From contig CAJUQP010000004.1 in the NCBI GenBank assembly GCA_910588245.1, positions 1 through 64,000 on the forward strand: DNA of 64,000 bases. The letters run 5' to 3'. The translations under genes and the position numbers were made by a program. How positions within the stretch are numbered: the stretch's first letter is position 1; the number at the start of each line of letters is the position of its first letter. The notes beneath the pieces were generated by a model that worked only from the letters and a program-made list of their open reading frames with translations, had not been told where the DNA came from and did not search any database. Of this stretch, positions 8,863 to 18,659 are shown piece by piece. Source of the DNA: an uncultured Muribaculaceae bacterium. Lineage in GTDB: Bacteria > Bacteroidota > Bacteroidia > Bacteroidales > Muribaculaceae.

Positions 8863-11136
8863 ATGATCGACAAGGCTACAGTACAGAAAATCAAAGACAC
8901 CGCAGACATCGTGGATGTGGTGAGCGATTATGTGCATCTTGTGCGCAGAGGTGCGAATTATATGGGGTTGTGCCCGTTTCACAACGAGCGGACTCCATCG
9001 TTCTCCGTCAACAAGGCGCGCAACTATTGCTATTGTTTCTCATGCCACAAGGGAGGATCGCCTGTCAACTTCATAATGGAGAAAGAGGGGATCTCATATC
9101 ATGACGCCCTCCTGCACCTGGCAAGGAAATATGGAATAAAGGTAGAGGAAAAGGAACTTACCGACGAAGAGCGCGAGCTCCAGAGCCGGAAGGAGGGTAT
9201 GTTCGTGGCCAACGAATGGGCCATGCAATATTTCGAGCATAACCTGACAGATACGCAAGACGGCAAAGACATCGGATTGCAGTATCTTTACGGGAGAGGC
9301 GTCACGGAGGAGGCTATCAGGCAATTCCATCTGGGATATGCCATCGACCGCGGGACCGATTTCGTCGAAGCCGCGCGGAAAAAGGGATTCAGCATCGACA
9401 CGATGAAGACACTCGGCCTTGTCGGCACAAGCCAGCAAGGACATGACTACGACCGCTTCAGAGGCCGCGTCATCTTCCCGATACTCAATTCCTCGGGTAA
9501 AGTGATAGCGTTCGGAGGCCGCGACCTGAAAGGGGGGCCTGCCAAGTATATCAACTCCCCGGAGTCGGAACTCTATAAGAAGAGCAACGAACTCTATGGC
9601 ATGTATCAGGCAAGGAGCGCCATAGTAAGGGAAGACCGCTGTTTTCTCGTGGAAGGATATCTTGACGTCATAGGCATGTGGCAGTCAGGACTGAAGAATG
9701 TCGTGGCCTCGTCAGGCACCGCGCTTACCGACGGGCAGATTTCCCTGATACACCGTTTCACGAAAAATGTCACTCTCATCTACGACGGCGACGCCGCCGG
9801 CATAAAAGCCTCCCTGCGGGGAATAGACATGCTCCTCTCCCATCAGCTCGATGTGAAAGTGCTGCTGCTGCCCGACGGCGATGATCCCGATTCTTTCGCA
9901 AGGAAGCACACTCCTGAAGAGTTCAGGGAATATGTGAAAACCCATGAGGCGGACATCATCCGCTTCAAGACGCAGGTGCTCATGAACGAGGTGAACGACG
10001 ACCCCATGCGCCGTGTTGAGGCGATCAGGAGCGTCGTGCAGTCGCTCGCATGCATTCCCGATAAAGTGAAACGCGACGTCTACATACAGGAATGCAGCCG
10101 CATACTGAATGTTAGCGAGGATTCAGTGGGCGCGGCTACCGCCAAGGCCCGCGCCGTCATTGTGGAACAGCTTACCCGGCAACGACGTCTGCGTGAACTG
10201 AACCACGACATCGAGAGCGGACGCATACCGCCCCAACCCTCTGTCACGGCAGGGAACATAACGTCAGGACCTGCAACCCCATCGTTGTCAGATCGGGAAG
10301 CACCCCGGCAGTCGCAGTCTACACTGAATCCTCCGCGCCGTGGAAATGAAACCCTTGCCCCTGCCGACAACTCCCTCCAGCCTCTGGAATGGAACGTGCT
10401 CGTCTATTGCATCAGATACGGATTCCTGGATTTCTGCGACGGCGTAGACGAAGAGGGGGTAAAGACAACTATGAACGTAATCGACTATGTGGCGGAGGAA
10501 CTTGCCGCCGACGGCATAAGCTTCTCCGTGCCACAATACGCGAAGATGTTCAGCCTGCTTGAGTCGATGTCGGGAGATTTCAATCATGAACTCTTGAATT
10601 TCCGAGAAAGCCTTTCCGCAGAGAAAGAGAATATGCGCACACGAGGATTCAACGAGATCGCGGCAAAAGAGCTTTCTGTGGCAGAGATTCAGAAAGAGGA
10701 AGCAATGCTCGAGACAACTGTGGAGGAATGGGAAAACGTCAAGCTGGCAGAATTCTCGAAGTCGTACCCCGCGAGAATACTTGCAAGCCACGAAGACGAT
10801 GAAGTACGGGCGCTGACAACCGCCGCCATAAGCGAAAGACACCAGCTCAGCCACATTTACTCACGCGAAAGACCGGTGGAACGGGAGGAAGACAAACTCT
10901 TCAATCTCCTTCCCACGGCACTGACAGTATGGAAGAACGGTATCCTCGACCGGCAGATGAACGAACTCCTGTCAAGATTCCGGGAGATTGCAGGCAAAGG
11001 GATGGCCGATGAGGAGAGGGAGATGCAGGCACGTCTCAACGACCTTTTCAGGATGCGCAGCGAGGTGGCGAAGAATATCGGCGACCGCATTCTCGCTCCC
11101 GCGAGAAGATCCGGTCGACCCGGATCAAAAAAATAA
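8863..11136 (+). CDS. dnaG: DNA primase
   Basis: Synthesises RNA primers at the replication fork. The N-terminal CHC2 zinc-binding domain has Cys37, His40, Cys58 and Cys61. The TOPRIM core is visible as FLVEGYLDVIG (about residue 262) with the later DGDAAG motif. At 757 residues it is longer than many primases. A low-complexity linker (about 445-510, Pro/Ser-rich) precedes the helicase-binding C-terminal domain. It lies 56 nt after dapA on the same strand. The transcript runs into a hairpin (11137-11160) that better fits the opposing DUF4230 genes. Confidence 0.97.
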   Translation: MIDKATVQKIKDTADIVDVVSDYVHLVRRGANYMGLCPFHNERTPSFSVNKARNYCYCFSCHKGGSPVNFIMEKEGISYHDALLHLARKYGIKVEEKELTDEERELQSRKEGMFVANEWAMQYFEHNLTDTQDGKDIGLQYLYGRGVTEEAIRQFHLGYAIDRGTDFVEAARKKGFSIDTMKTLGLVGTSQQGHDYDRFRGRVIFPILNSSGKVIAFGGRDLKGGPAKYINSPESELYKKSNELYGMYQARSAIVREDRCFLVEGYLDVIGMWQSGLKNVVASSGTALTDGQISLIHRFTKNVTLIYDGDAAGIKASLRGIDMLLSHQLDVKVLLLPDGDDPDSFARKHTPEEFREYVKTHEADIIRFKTQVLMNEVNDDPMRRVEAIRSVVQSLACIPDKVKRDVYIQECSRILNVSEDSVGAATAKARAVIVEQLTRQRRLRELNHDIESGRIPPQPSVTAGNITSGPATPSLSDREAPRQSQSTLNPPRRGNETLAPADNSLQPLEWNVLVYCIRYGFLDFCDGVDEEGVKTTMNVIDYVAEELAADGISFSVPQYAKMFSLLESMSGDFNHELLNFRESLSAEKENMRTRGFNEIAAKELSVAEIQKEEAMLETTVEEWENVKLAEFSKSYPARILASHEDDEVRALTTAAISERHQLSHIYSRERPVEREEDKLFNLLPTALTVWKNGILDRQMNELLSRFREIAGKGMADEEREMQARLNDLFRMRSEVAKNIGDRILAPARRSGRPGSKK

Positions 11137-11160
11137 CCGCCGCGGTATCTCCCGCGACGG
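11137..11160 (-). terminator. Terminator for the DUF4230 pair, overlapping the end of dnaG
   Basis: The stem ccgccgcgg / ccgcgacgg (one mismatch) is followed on the minus strand by ttattttttt. That T-run is the reverse complement of the dnaG 3' codons, so the two convergent units share this DNA. Confidence 0.6.
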
Positions 11161-11167
11161 CATGCTG

Positions 11168-11722
11168 TCAGCGATCAATGACTACGACAGGATGTCGTGT
11201 GACCGACTCTATCATCGGTTTGAGACTTGCCACGGCCTCAGAACGCGCCTTGGCGACAGCCCCGGATGCATAGAGTTTTTTCCTATAGCTTTCAATTACC
11301 TTGCGCTTTATCTCATTCTCTTCCACAGTGGTGAAACCCGATTTGCCCAGCAAACGCTCATTCCAGGTATCAATCACCCTATATGAGCCGGGAGCCGTCG
11401 ATTCTTCTATATCTATGGCCTCGCGAGGAAGCCAGACCACTATTGTGTCGCCACGCATCTCCTGACGCATAGTCTCGAGATCAAACCCTATGCTACCAGT
11501 TAGAGTCATCTTACCGAAGAAATGCCGAGGACCTATATTCGCCTTTACAGGAATGTCCTCATAGAAGTCGACGGTGCACAATCTCACCATAGGAGTGATA
11601 TCCGCGATCTTCGCAGGCTCCATCCTCACCCGAGAATACTCAGGCGACTGTTTCCACCACATGGCGACTCCCACCACAACGGCAAGCGCCACAAACAATA
11701 AAGCAATCCTGATATATTTCAT
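11168..11722 (-). CDS. DUF4230 domain protein (second of a tandem pair)
   Basis: A 184-residue protein with an N-terminal membrane anchor or signal (MKYIRIALLFVALAVVVGVAMWW). The DUF4230-like domain has motifs such as GSIGFDLETM, VVWLPREAID and a basic C-terminus. The family is common in Bacteroidetes and has no established function. Its start overlaps the stop of the upstream DUF4230 gene by 4 nt, implying translational coupling and probable physical partnership. It has no Cys lipobox, unlike its partner. Confidence 0.75.
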   Translation of the reverse strand: MKYIRIALLFVALAVVVGVAMWWKQSPEYSRVRMEPAKIADITPMVRLCTVDFYEDIPVKANIGPRHFFGKMTLTGSIGFDLETMRQEMRGDTIVVWLPREAIDIEESTAPGSYRVIDTWNERLLGKSGFTTVEENEIKRKVIESYRKKLYASGAVAKARSEAVASLKPMIESVTRHPVVVIDR

Positions 11723-12369
11723 AACACACCTCCAGTTCCTTCTTTAAATGAAACTATCACAGTATAGCCGTCGATATCGGCAAGCGAAGTGAAAAAAGCC
11801 ACTCCTTTCGATCTGGCAGCCTCAACGAGGCGACGTCTGAACTCAGGATTACTCTCGACTTCTTTCTTAAGCGCGTCGTTCATTCGCTCTTTCATCTCCG
11901 CGCGCTCACGAGGCAACACAGAGGAACGCAACCCTGTCACGCGGTAATGCTCCTCCCTTATTGCCGCATCGCGGCCGGCATATTCGGTCAGTATTTCCGG
12001 AAGCCGAACCTGTATCGTATGCGAATCATCGTCGACATATATGTCATCACGCGAAAAATCCGACATGTCGATATAAGCTCTCAGATATGTGTCGTAGGAA
12101 TACGCAGCCTTGCGGTCGCCGATCTTCACAGCGTCAATAATGGCAGCGCCTGTCTGCTTAAGACCCACCGCGTCTTTAAGATCAAGATCATCTATGGTGG
12201 CCATCTTTGACACTGCCATTCTGGCAAGCACAAGTTTGTCGACCTGCCGGAATTCAGAATAAAGCACTTCTCCCGGATCAGGCTTACGGGCGCAACTCCC
12301 CGCGAGCATTGCCGACAACAGAATCATCGTGAGAATTCCGAGGATAGAATAGCTGTCTTTCTTCATCAT
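11719..12369 (-). CDS. DUF4230 domain lipoprotein (first of a tandem pair)
   Basis: A 216-residue protein beginning with a signal peptide and lipobox-like sequence (MLAGSCARK, Cys at about 27), so probably a lipoprotein. The body has a long helix-rich middle (FRQVDKLVLARMAVSKMATIDD) and a strand IQVRLPEIL, consistent with DUF4230. It is the first gene of a two-gene operon. The pair may form a hetero-oligomer in the envelope, but this is inferred only from coupling. Confidence 0.75.
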   Translation of the reverse strand: MMKKDSYSILGILTMILLSAMLAGSCARKPDPGEVLYSEFRQVDKLVLARMAVSKMATIDDLDLKDAVGLKQTGAAIIDAVKIGDRKAAYSYDTYLRAYIDMSDFSRDDIYVDDDSHTIQVRLPEILTEYAGRDAAIREEHYRVTGLRSSVLPRERAEMKERMNDALKKEVESNPEFRRRLVEAARSKGVAFFTSLADIDGYTVIVSFKEGTGGVL

Positions 12370-12486
12370 ATCAATTCAGTGAATAGGAATAATTCAATGG
12401 ACTACGTAACGTTTCCAAACCTAAAACCACTATTTTGACACTTAACCTGCGCCTAAGTTTAGAAAGATCGCGGGAATAAACTATTT

Positions 12487-13401
12487 TTAACCAAGAAGGT
12501 TTCCCACAGCATGAAGGAATTCATCCTGAGGCATATCGTAGGGGAGCCAGTCTATGTGGAAACCTCTCTTCTCCATGCCGCGGAACCACGTCATCTGTCG
12601 CTTTGCAAACTGATGAATCGCAGTCTCCAACCCGGCTACCATCTCATCATAGCCAATCCTGCCGATCACATAGAGCGTCAGGAATTTATATTCAAGTCCG
12701 TAATAAATAAGATCGTCAGGCACCACACCGCTTTCGATGAGATGCCTAACCTCATCGACCATACCCTCCTCAAGACGCCTGTGCAGACGATCGGTGATCC
12801 GTGCGCGCCTTATGTCTCTCGGAATATCTATACCTATGATAAGAGCCGGTATAGGGGTAGCCTTTCCCCTATCTGAAAGGATCGCCTCTTCGGGATGCTG
12901 ACGATAATACTCCTCTATCTCTATGGCGCGCACCGCACGTTTCTCAGTATCGACATCGGTGACGTTGTGGAGCACCTTATATGTCTTTAGAAGGCTGACC
13001 AACTCACTAAGCGGCATTCCTTTCAGACGCTCGCGGAGCTGAGGATTCTCCGGCACATCGGGCAGTCTGACTCCACTCAACGCCGTCTCGACATACATAC
13101 CTGTTCCCCCGCATAGCACCGGCATCCTGCCTCTCTCAGCCACATCGCGCAACGCGGTGTGGAAATCAGATATATAGCGGTGAAGATTATACTTCTCCCC
13201 TGCCCTGCATATGTCGATGAGATGATAAGGCACGCCGTCATATTCACAGAGATCCTTCCCGGTGCCGATATCCATTCCGCGATATACCTGGCGGGAATCA
13301 CCGCTCAGGATCTCGCCTCCATAAGCTTTGGCTATCGCCACCGCACGCCCGGTCTTTCCCGAAGCGGTGGGGCCGACCACAGCTATAAGATTCACTCCCA
13401 T
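12487..13401 (-). CDS. miaA: tRNA dimethylallyltransferase
   Basis: Transfers the dimethylallyl group to A37 of tRNAs reading UNN codons, the first step of ms2i6A formation. The 304-residue length is usual. The P-loop GPTASGKT sits at residues 10-17, followed by GDSRQVYRGMDIGTGK and the HLID motif. The conserved motif normally ending in GYRE reads GLEYKF here, and some Bacteroidetes encode two MiaA paralogues, so this may be the second-type copy. Its start overlaps the upstream membrane-protein gene by 10 nt, so the two are translationally coupled. Confidence 0.92.
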   Translation of the reverse strand: MGVNLIAVVGPTASGKTGRAVAIAKAYGGEILSGDSRQVYRGMDIGTGKDLCEYDGVPYHLIDICRAGEKYNLHRYISDFHTALRDVAERGRMPVLCGGTGMYVETALSGVRLPDVPENPQLRERLKGMPLSELVSLLKTYKVLHNVTDVDTEKRAVRAIEIEEYYRQHPEEAILSDRGKATPIPALIIGIDIPRDIRRARITDRLHRRLEEGMVDEVRHLIESGVVPDDLIYYGLEYKFLTLYVIGRIGYDEMVAGLETAIHQFAKRQMTWFRGMEKRGFHIDWLPYDMPQDEFLHAVGNLLG

Positions 13402-14744
13402 GAGCTGCTCCTTTTGTTTTTAGACACGAGCGAGCGCCATCTGCGCTTGAGGCCATAGAACGGAGTGTCGGAATTAAACATGGAGATCTTTATCCATTTG
13501 TCATCCTGGAAATCAAGATTGGAATTCCTGACATCATAAAGATTGAAACTCGGATTATATGCCTTGATCTTCGACTTACGATAGCCTCTGGCGTCAAATG
13601 TTTTCTCGGTAAGTATTATAGTGGCCAGACGCGAGGTGTCAGACACGGAGATATCGGCGAGACGCGAAGGATTGTTGGAATATAGATATTTTATCTTCTC
13701 ATAATCCATCCACTCTCCGTCGACATTCATATCCGTAAAATCCTCCGGCTTGCCGTCAAGGAAATAAAAATAGCGCAAAAGGCTATGGGTTACAATATCA
13801 GATGATTTCCTACCGAAGAAAAAGCGTAGTTCTCCGTCATAGCCTGTCATCTGCCTGATGACCCTCTTGATCTCCGGCACAGTGATGCCGTTTAGGTTAC
13901 GCTTCGTCTGGAAAGGAGTATCTATGACTTCGCGATAAGGAGTCTTGGGGTCTATCGCATGCGCATCGACATATATGTGGTTGCCACAGATCACGTAGAA
14001 ACGTAGATAAGTCTTCGCCGTCATATCCTGCAGTTCGTCAGGAGTGATGATCTCATTATTCTCCTTCAGGTCGAGGTAAAGGTTATAATAGCGGGCTATG
14101 AAATAGAGTTCATCGAGCACGAAACATATGATAGTCAGCCACGTGAACATATACCAGTCGCGCGCATTGATATTGATATTGACATAAAACACCAGATAAT
14201 ACGTCCATATCAATACAGACAGGATTCCAAACATCACCATCAGGTTCTTCATCTGGAAATGCGACTCGTGGCTGAAGATCGCGCCAAGCACGCCACGCTC
14301 CATAGAATCACCGTGCTGAAGACGACATTCCACACAGACATTGAGTTTCTTCCGCCTCAACGTCATGATAAGAAATGTCAGGAAACAGACAGGATTCATT
14401 ATCAGCGAGGGGATAAAAGGATCTAAGAAAAAGATAAGCTCCGCGGGAATGCCTCTCACCCCCCATGCATAAAGCACATTGATGATAATCGTGACAAACG
14501 AATAAGATACAAGTGAATACAGAAGACCTACCGGCACAATCATGCACGAGGTCTCTCTTTTCACCCTGCTCTCATATACATATGTATAGAGAAACGCCGC
14601 GGCAACAAGGGCAACGACGGGAGAGAGGAAAAAAGGCAGTAGCTTAGTGAGCGTCATCATAGCTATGACACTCACCATTCCCACTGTCAAGTTCTTCCAA
14701 AGCTTATATAGCTGGATACTGTTTATTTTTCCGTTTTCCTCCAT
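13392..14744 (-). CDS. Unknown multi-pass membrane protein coupled to miaA
   Basis: I do not recognise this 450-residue protein. The N-terminal half has about six hydrophobic segments (near residues 18-55, 65-90, 105-122, 165-188 and 195-212). A short Cys pair CVEC sits in a loop near 133-136. The C-terminal half (about 215-450) is soluble, with motifs RFYVICGNHIYVDAH, TVPEIKRVIRQM, LRFFFGRKSSD and a basic end (LKRRWRSLVSKNKRSS). Composition matches its neighbours, so recent transfer is not suggested. The gene overlaps the miaA start by 10 nt. No enzymatic motif is evident. It could be a regulatory or sensing membrane protein, but that is speculation. Confidence 0.8.
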   Translation of the reverse strand: MEENGKINSIQLYKLWKNLTVGMVSVIAMMTLTKLLPFFLSPVVALVAAAFLYTYVYESRVKRETSCMIVPVGLLYSLVSYSFVTIIINVLYAWGVRGIPAELIFFLDPFIPSLIMNPVCFLTFLIMTLRRKKLNVCVECRLQHGDSMERGVLGAIFSHESHFQMKNLMVMFGILSVLIWTYYLVFYVNININARDWYMFTWLTIICFVLDELYFIARYYNLYLDLKENNEIITPDELQDMTAKTYLRFYVICGNHIYVDAHAIDPKTPYREVIDTPFQTKRNLNGITVPEIKRVIRQMTGYDGELRFFFGRKSSDIVTHSLLRYFYFLDGKPEDFTDMNVDGEWMDYEKIKYLYSNNPSRLADISVSDTSRLATIILTEKTFDARGYRKSKIKAYNPSFNLYDVRNSNLDFQDDKWIKISMFNSDTPFYGLKRRWRSLVSKNKRSSSWE

Positions 14745-14822
14745 GACGGTCAGGTAGATTTTTTATCTCGGTTTATCTTAAGTCTAAGCACATAGATACA
14801 CCTACCGATATAACAAATTAGT

Positions 14823-17000
14823 TCAAAGATTTATTCTGAGAAAATCAACTATTTTGCAAAAAAGCTGCATTCTGGCATCGCACATGCCGAGACTGTGTTC
14901 GAAGCCGGCATACGCCATCATGTCGAATATTTTACCCTCCGAACTAAGTTTGGAGGCATATTTCAGTGTGTTATAGAAATGCACGTTGTCGTCGCTTGTG
15001 CCCGACATGATGAGAAGACGCGCATTCACTCCGGATGTCCTGGCAAGTGCCGATGCCGAATCATATCCGGTCTTGTTCTGCCCGGGAGTCTGCATGTAGC
15101 GTTCGGTGTATATGCTGTCGTAGAATCTCCAGTCAGTGACAGGAGCCATAGCCACTCCGGCCTTGAACGGCGAATCGGGTGCCCCAAGCTCCATAAGAGT
15201 CATATATCCACCGTAGCTCCAGCCGAAACATGCTGTGCGCGATGCATCGACATAAGGCAACGATGCAAAATGACGTGCAGCTGTGATCTGGTCGCGTGTC
15301 TCGAGGTTTCCAAGATCTTTATATACGCATGTGGCCCATTTCCGTGACCGGTTGCCCGTACCGCGGCCATCGACACAAGCCACAATGTATCCCTGTGACG
15401 CAATGTAGAAAATTCCCTCCATGCGCCAGCGGTTAAGCACCTGCTGCGAATCCGGACCATTATACTGATACATCAGCAGAGGATACTTCCTGGAAGGATC
15501 GAAATCAACAGGCTTGATCATGAAAGCGTTCATCTCCTCTCCTTGCTCGTTTTTCACCTTCAGGAATTCCATCTTCGGGGCCGATGCATATTTCGCCATG
15601 CATTCGGCGTTCATCTCGAGATCATGCAGCCTGACACCTCTGGCATTGCAAATGGTGTATTGCGGAGCCGTGGTCGCGCTGCTATACGTACGCACGAAAT
15701 AAGCGTGATTCTTGCTGAAGCTGGCCGCGTTGGCACCCTCTTCCTTATTGAGCACTGTCAGCACACCTTTTGGATCGACCGATACGATCGACCTGTTGAT
15801 GGTGCCTTGCGATGTAGTCTGCATGTAGTGTATGCCGAGGGCCTCGTTCTTTCCATAATACGCAGTGACATTGAAATCACCTTTTGTGATCTGGCGACGC
15901 ATGGCTCCGCTATAATCATACTGATAAAGATGCCTCCATCCTGATCGCTCGCTGGCGATGATGAAGCCATTCTTGCCATACTCCACCATCTGATAGGCGT
16001 CAGGATTCAACCACGCATCAGAATTGTCGGTATAGATCTGCTTCCCGACAGTAGAAAGAGGGTTGCAGCTGAAAAGGCGCAGGTTGTTCTGGTCGCGGTT
16101 GAGAAGCATCACCATAAGGCGGTCTTCCTTCTCTCCGCCAAACTCTATGGAGGGCACATAATCCGTCTCCGCGATGGGAAGATCCATCTTCTTTATGACC
16201 CTGTTGTCGAGATCATAGGCGTTGACCGACACTACAGAATTGGGATATCCCGCAAGAGGATATTTGTAGCTGTAGGCCGAGGGATAGGGGTCGCCGAGCG
16301 GATCCTCGTCGCAGAATCCTCTGTAATTGTCGAACGAGTACTCCGGCACTTTCGATTCATCGAAACGTATGAAAGCGAGTATATTGTCATCACCGCTCCA
16401 ACGCAGGGATGTCAACATTCCGAACTCTTCCTCATAACTCCAGTCAGGGCTCCCGTTTATGACCCTGTTTTTCTCACCATCTTTAGTGATCTGGTTATCT
16501 GTACCATAATCAAGGCTCGCAATAAAGATATTGTTATCTCTCTCGTAGGCCACAAAACGTCCGTCGTGCGATATCACGGCACCACGCTGAGGACCTTTCT
16601 CGCTCACTTTCTTCACAGTGGAACGCATGATGTCGTAGACATAGTATTCAGCCGTGTAACTGTGACGGTATATTTTGCGGGAGTCATTCCAGAGCAGGAT
16701 CTTGCGCCCGTTGTCGCTCAGGGAGTAGCCTTCGAATTCGGATATCTTGAGATCACCCTTCTGACCATCTATGCTGAAGAGTGTGCCGGTCTTCTTTCCC
16801 GTCTTATAGCTGAAGATATCTATGCTCTTGCCGTCGACGGATATCGCGGCATAAGTCTCGCCGCCGTCAAGAGGAGTAATCTCACGGATAGATGCTGATG
16901 TGGGCTTGCAGTAGTCGGCGACAGTAAGCGCCTCTGCCGTCGATACCGAAAATCCGGCAAAAATCGCCGGCAATACCACCAGGCTATTTAAGAGTCTCAT
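14823..17000 (-). CDS. Dipeptidyl peptidase IV-like S9 family serine peptidase
   Basis: Predicted periplasmic enzyme removing dipeptides, typically X-Pro, from peptide N-termini. From the ATG at 17000 the protein has 725 residues and begins with a signal peptide (MRLLNSLVVLPAIFAGFSVSTAEA). Residues about 60-480 form the DPP-IV N-terminal beta-propeller; a DPP-IV-like Glu region reads SYEEEFGM. The catalytic alpha/beta-hydrolase domain shows GWSYGGYM (nucleophile Ser), SGTSDDNVHF (Asp) and GFEHSLG (His). An upstream in-frame start at 17150 is rejected because it would read through the proS terminator and hide the signal peptide. Confidence 0.93.
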   Translation of the reverse strand: MRLLNSLVVLPAIFAGFSVSTAEALTVADYCKPTSASIREITPLDGGETYAAISVDGKSIDIFSYKTGKKTGTLFSIDGQKGDLKISEFEGYSLSDNGRKILLWNDSRKIYRHSYTAEYYVYDIMRSTVKKVSEKGPQRGAVISHDGRFVAYERDNNIFIASLDYGTDNQITKDGEKNRVINGSPDWSYEEEFGMLTSLRWSGDDNILAFIRFDESKVPEYSFDNYRGFCDEDPLGDPYPSAYSYKYPLAGYPNSVVSVNAYDLDNRVIKKMDLPIAETDYVPSIEFGGEKEDRLMVMLLNRDQNNLRLFSCNPLSTVGKQIYTDNSDAWLNPDAYQMVEYGKNGFIIASERSGWRHLYQYDYSGAMRRQITKGDFNVTAYYGKNEALGIHYMQTTSQGTINRSIVSVDPKGVLTVLNKEEGANAASFSKNHAYFVRTYSSATTAPQYTICNARGVRLHDLEMNAECMAKYASAPKMEFLKVKNEQGEEMNAFMIKPVDFDPSRKYPLLMYQYNGPDSQQVLNRWRMEGIFYIASQGYIVACVDGRGTGNRSRKWATCVYKDLGNLETRDQITAARHFASLPYVDASRTACFGWSYGGYMTLMELGAPDSPFKAGVAMAPVTDWRFYDSIYTERYMQTPGQNKTGYDSASALARTSGVNARLLIMSGTSDDNVHFYNTLKYASKLSSEGKIFDMMAYAGFEHSLGMCDARMQLFCKIVDFLRINL

Positions 17001-17051
17001 AGTCAAATCTGATTGATGTGGAGCCTTGATTATTAGGAATGATAAAATACA

Positions 17052-17083
17052 GCCGGACAATCCGCAGCTGCGGATTGTCCGGC
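17052..17083 (-). terminator. Perfect 32-bp palindrome after proS
   Basis: gccggacaatccgcag is followed directly by its exact reverse complement with no spacer, 10 nt after the proS stop. On the minus strand it is followed by tgtatttta. It probably terminates proS and separates it from the peptidase gene. Confidence 0.7.
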
Positions 17084-17092
17084 ATAAATACG

Positions 17093-18574
17093 TCAATAAG
17101 CGCGGGCTATGATCACCCTGCGTCGCGATGGCTTTCCGGTGACCATGCACACACCCTCCTCCTCTTCAGAGTCGAGTGGGATACAACGGATAGTGGCTTT
17201 TGTCTCCTCCTTTATTCTTTCCTCGGTCTCGGTAGTTCCGTCCCAATGACATAGGAAGAATCCGCCATTCTCGATCTTCTCTTTGAATTCATCGTAAGAA
17301 TCTACCTTATAGGTGTGAGCCTGACGCAGACGGAGAGCACGCTCGTAGAGGGCCTGCTGTATGTCTTCGAGTTCGGATTCTATCCTTCCGGCGATACCCT
17401 CTATAGGCGCCACTTCCTTCTCAAGTGTGTCGCGTCGCATAAGCTCGACCGTGCCGTTCTCAATATCGCGTGCTCCGATGGCAAGACGCACGGGAACTCC
17501 CTTGAGCTCGTAGTCAGCGAATTTGAAGCCGGGGCGACGGTTGTCGGCGTCGTCATATTTCACACTGATGCCTTTCGCCTTAAGATCCTCCACGATGGGG
17601 AGCACCGTCTTGGAGATCTCGGCAAGCTGATCGGCATTCTTATATATAGGAACGATCACAACCTGTATAGGAGCAAGATGCGGAGGGAGAACCAGACCGT
17701 TATCATCGCTGTGGGTCATGATCAGGGCTCCCATAAGGCGTGTGGAGACACCCCAGGAATTAGCCCAGACATATTCCGGCTTGTTATCCTTATTCATGAA
17801 AGTGACATCGAAAGCCTTGGCAAAATTCTGACCAAGATTGTGGGATGTGCCGGCCTGAAGGGCTTTGCCGTCCTGCATCATTGCCTCGATAGTGTAGGTG
17901 TTCAGGGCGCCCGCAAATCTTTCGTTGGCCGATTTCACACCCTGAATCACAGGCATGGCCATATATTTCTCGGCGAAATCAGCATAGACGTTGATCATCT
18001 GCACGGTGCGCTTCTCCGACTCTTCAGCGGTGGCATGCGCGCAGTGTCCTTCCTGCCAGAGGAACTCAGACGTGCGGAGGAACATCCTTGTGCGCATCTC
18101 CCAACGCATCACATTTGCCCATTGATTGATAAGGAGGGGAAGGTCACGATAACTGTGTATCCAGTTCTTATATGTGCCCCAGATGATTGTCTCTGAGGTA
18201 GGACGCACAATCAGCTCTTCCTCAAGACGTGCGGCCGGATCGACCACAACCCCTTTCCCGTCGGGATCATTCTTAAGGCGATAGTGGGTCACGACAGCAC
18301 ATTCCTTCGCGAATCCCTCCACATGCTCGGCCTCGCGGCAGAGAAACGATTTCGGGATAAGGAGAGGGAAATATGCGTTCTGGACACCTGTCTCCTTGAA
18401 CATCTTGTCGAGAGTCTGCTGCATCTTCTCCCATATGGCATAGCCATAGGGTTTGATAACCATGCAGCCCCTGACGGCGCTCTGCTCTGCAAGGTCAGCC
18501 TTCACAACAAGTTCGTTATACCATTTCGAGTAGTCTTCGCTACGTTTTGTAAGGTCTTTTAATTCTTTTGCCAT
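17093..18574 (-). CDS. proS: Prolyl-tRNA synthetase, type 3 (archaeal/eukaryotic-like)
   Basis: Charges tRNA-Pro in the cytoplasm. The 493-residue length and lack of the INS editing domain indicate the ProS-type-3 form found in Bacteroidetes. Class II motif 2 is visible around RWEMRTRMFLRTSEFLWQEGH. The anticodon-binding domain (VVIVPIYKNADQLAE) and a C-terminal zinc-type domain ending in a Tyr residue (ARAY) follow. The leader contains two GGCATGCC palindromes forming a hairpin (18660-18686), and a TAACTTTG -7 box lies at 18702-18709 on the minus strand. Confidence 0.96.
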   Translation of the reverse strand: MAKELKDLTKRSEDYSKWYNELVVKADLAEQSAVRGCMVIKPYGYAIWEKMQQTLDKMFKETGVQNAYFPLLIPKSFLCREAEHVEGFAKECAVVTHYRLKNDPDGKGVVVDPAARLEEELIVRPTSETIIWGTYKNWIHSYRDLPLLINQWANVMRWEMRTRMFLRTSEFLWQEGHCAHATAEESEKRTVQMINVYADFAEKYMAMPVIQGVKSANERFAGALNTYTIEAMMQDGKALQAGTSHNLGQNFAKAFDVTFMNKDNKPEYVWANSWGVSTRLMGALIMTHSDDNGLVLPPHLAPIQVVIVPIYKNADQLAEISKTVLPIVEDLKAKGISVKYDDADNRRPGFKFADYELKGVPVRLAIGARDIENGTVELMRRDTLEKEVAPIEGIAGRIESELEDIQQALYERALRLRQAHTYKVDSYDEFKEKIENGGFFLCHWDGTTETEERIKEETKATIRCIPLDSEEEEGVCMVTGKPSRRRVIIARAY

Positions 18575-18659
18575 GATTTTGGATCAGTTCCAATGAAAGC
18601 ACGCGGGAAAAGACATGCTTTCATATAAAACACGCAATAAGTTATAAAAAATGTCGAGG

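Noticed and set aside
17001..17150. Longer N-terminus for the DPP-IV-like peptidase
   Set aside because: It crosses the proS terminator palindrome and overlaps proS; the ATG at 17000 gives a clean signal peptide.
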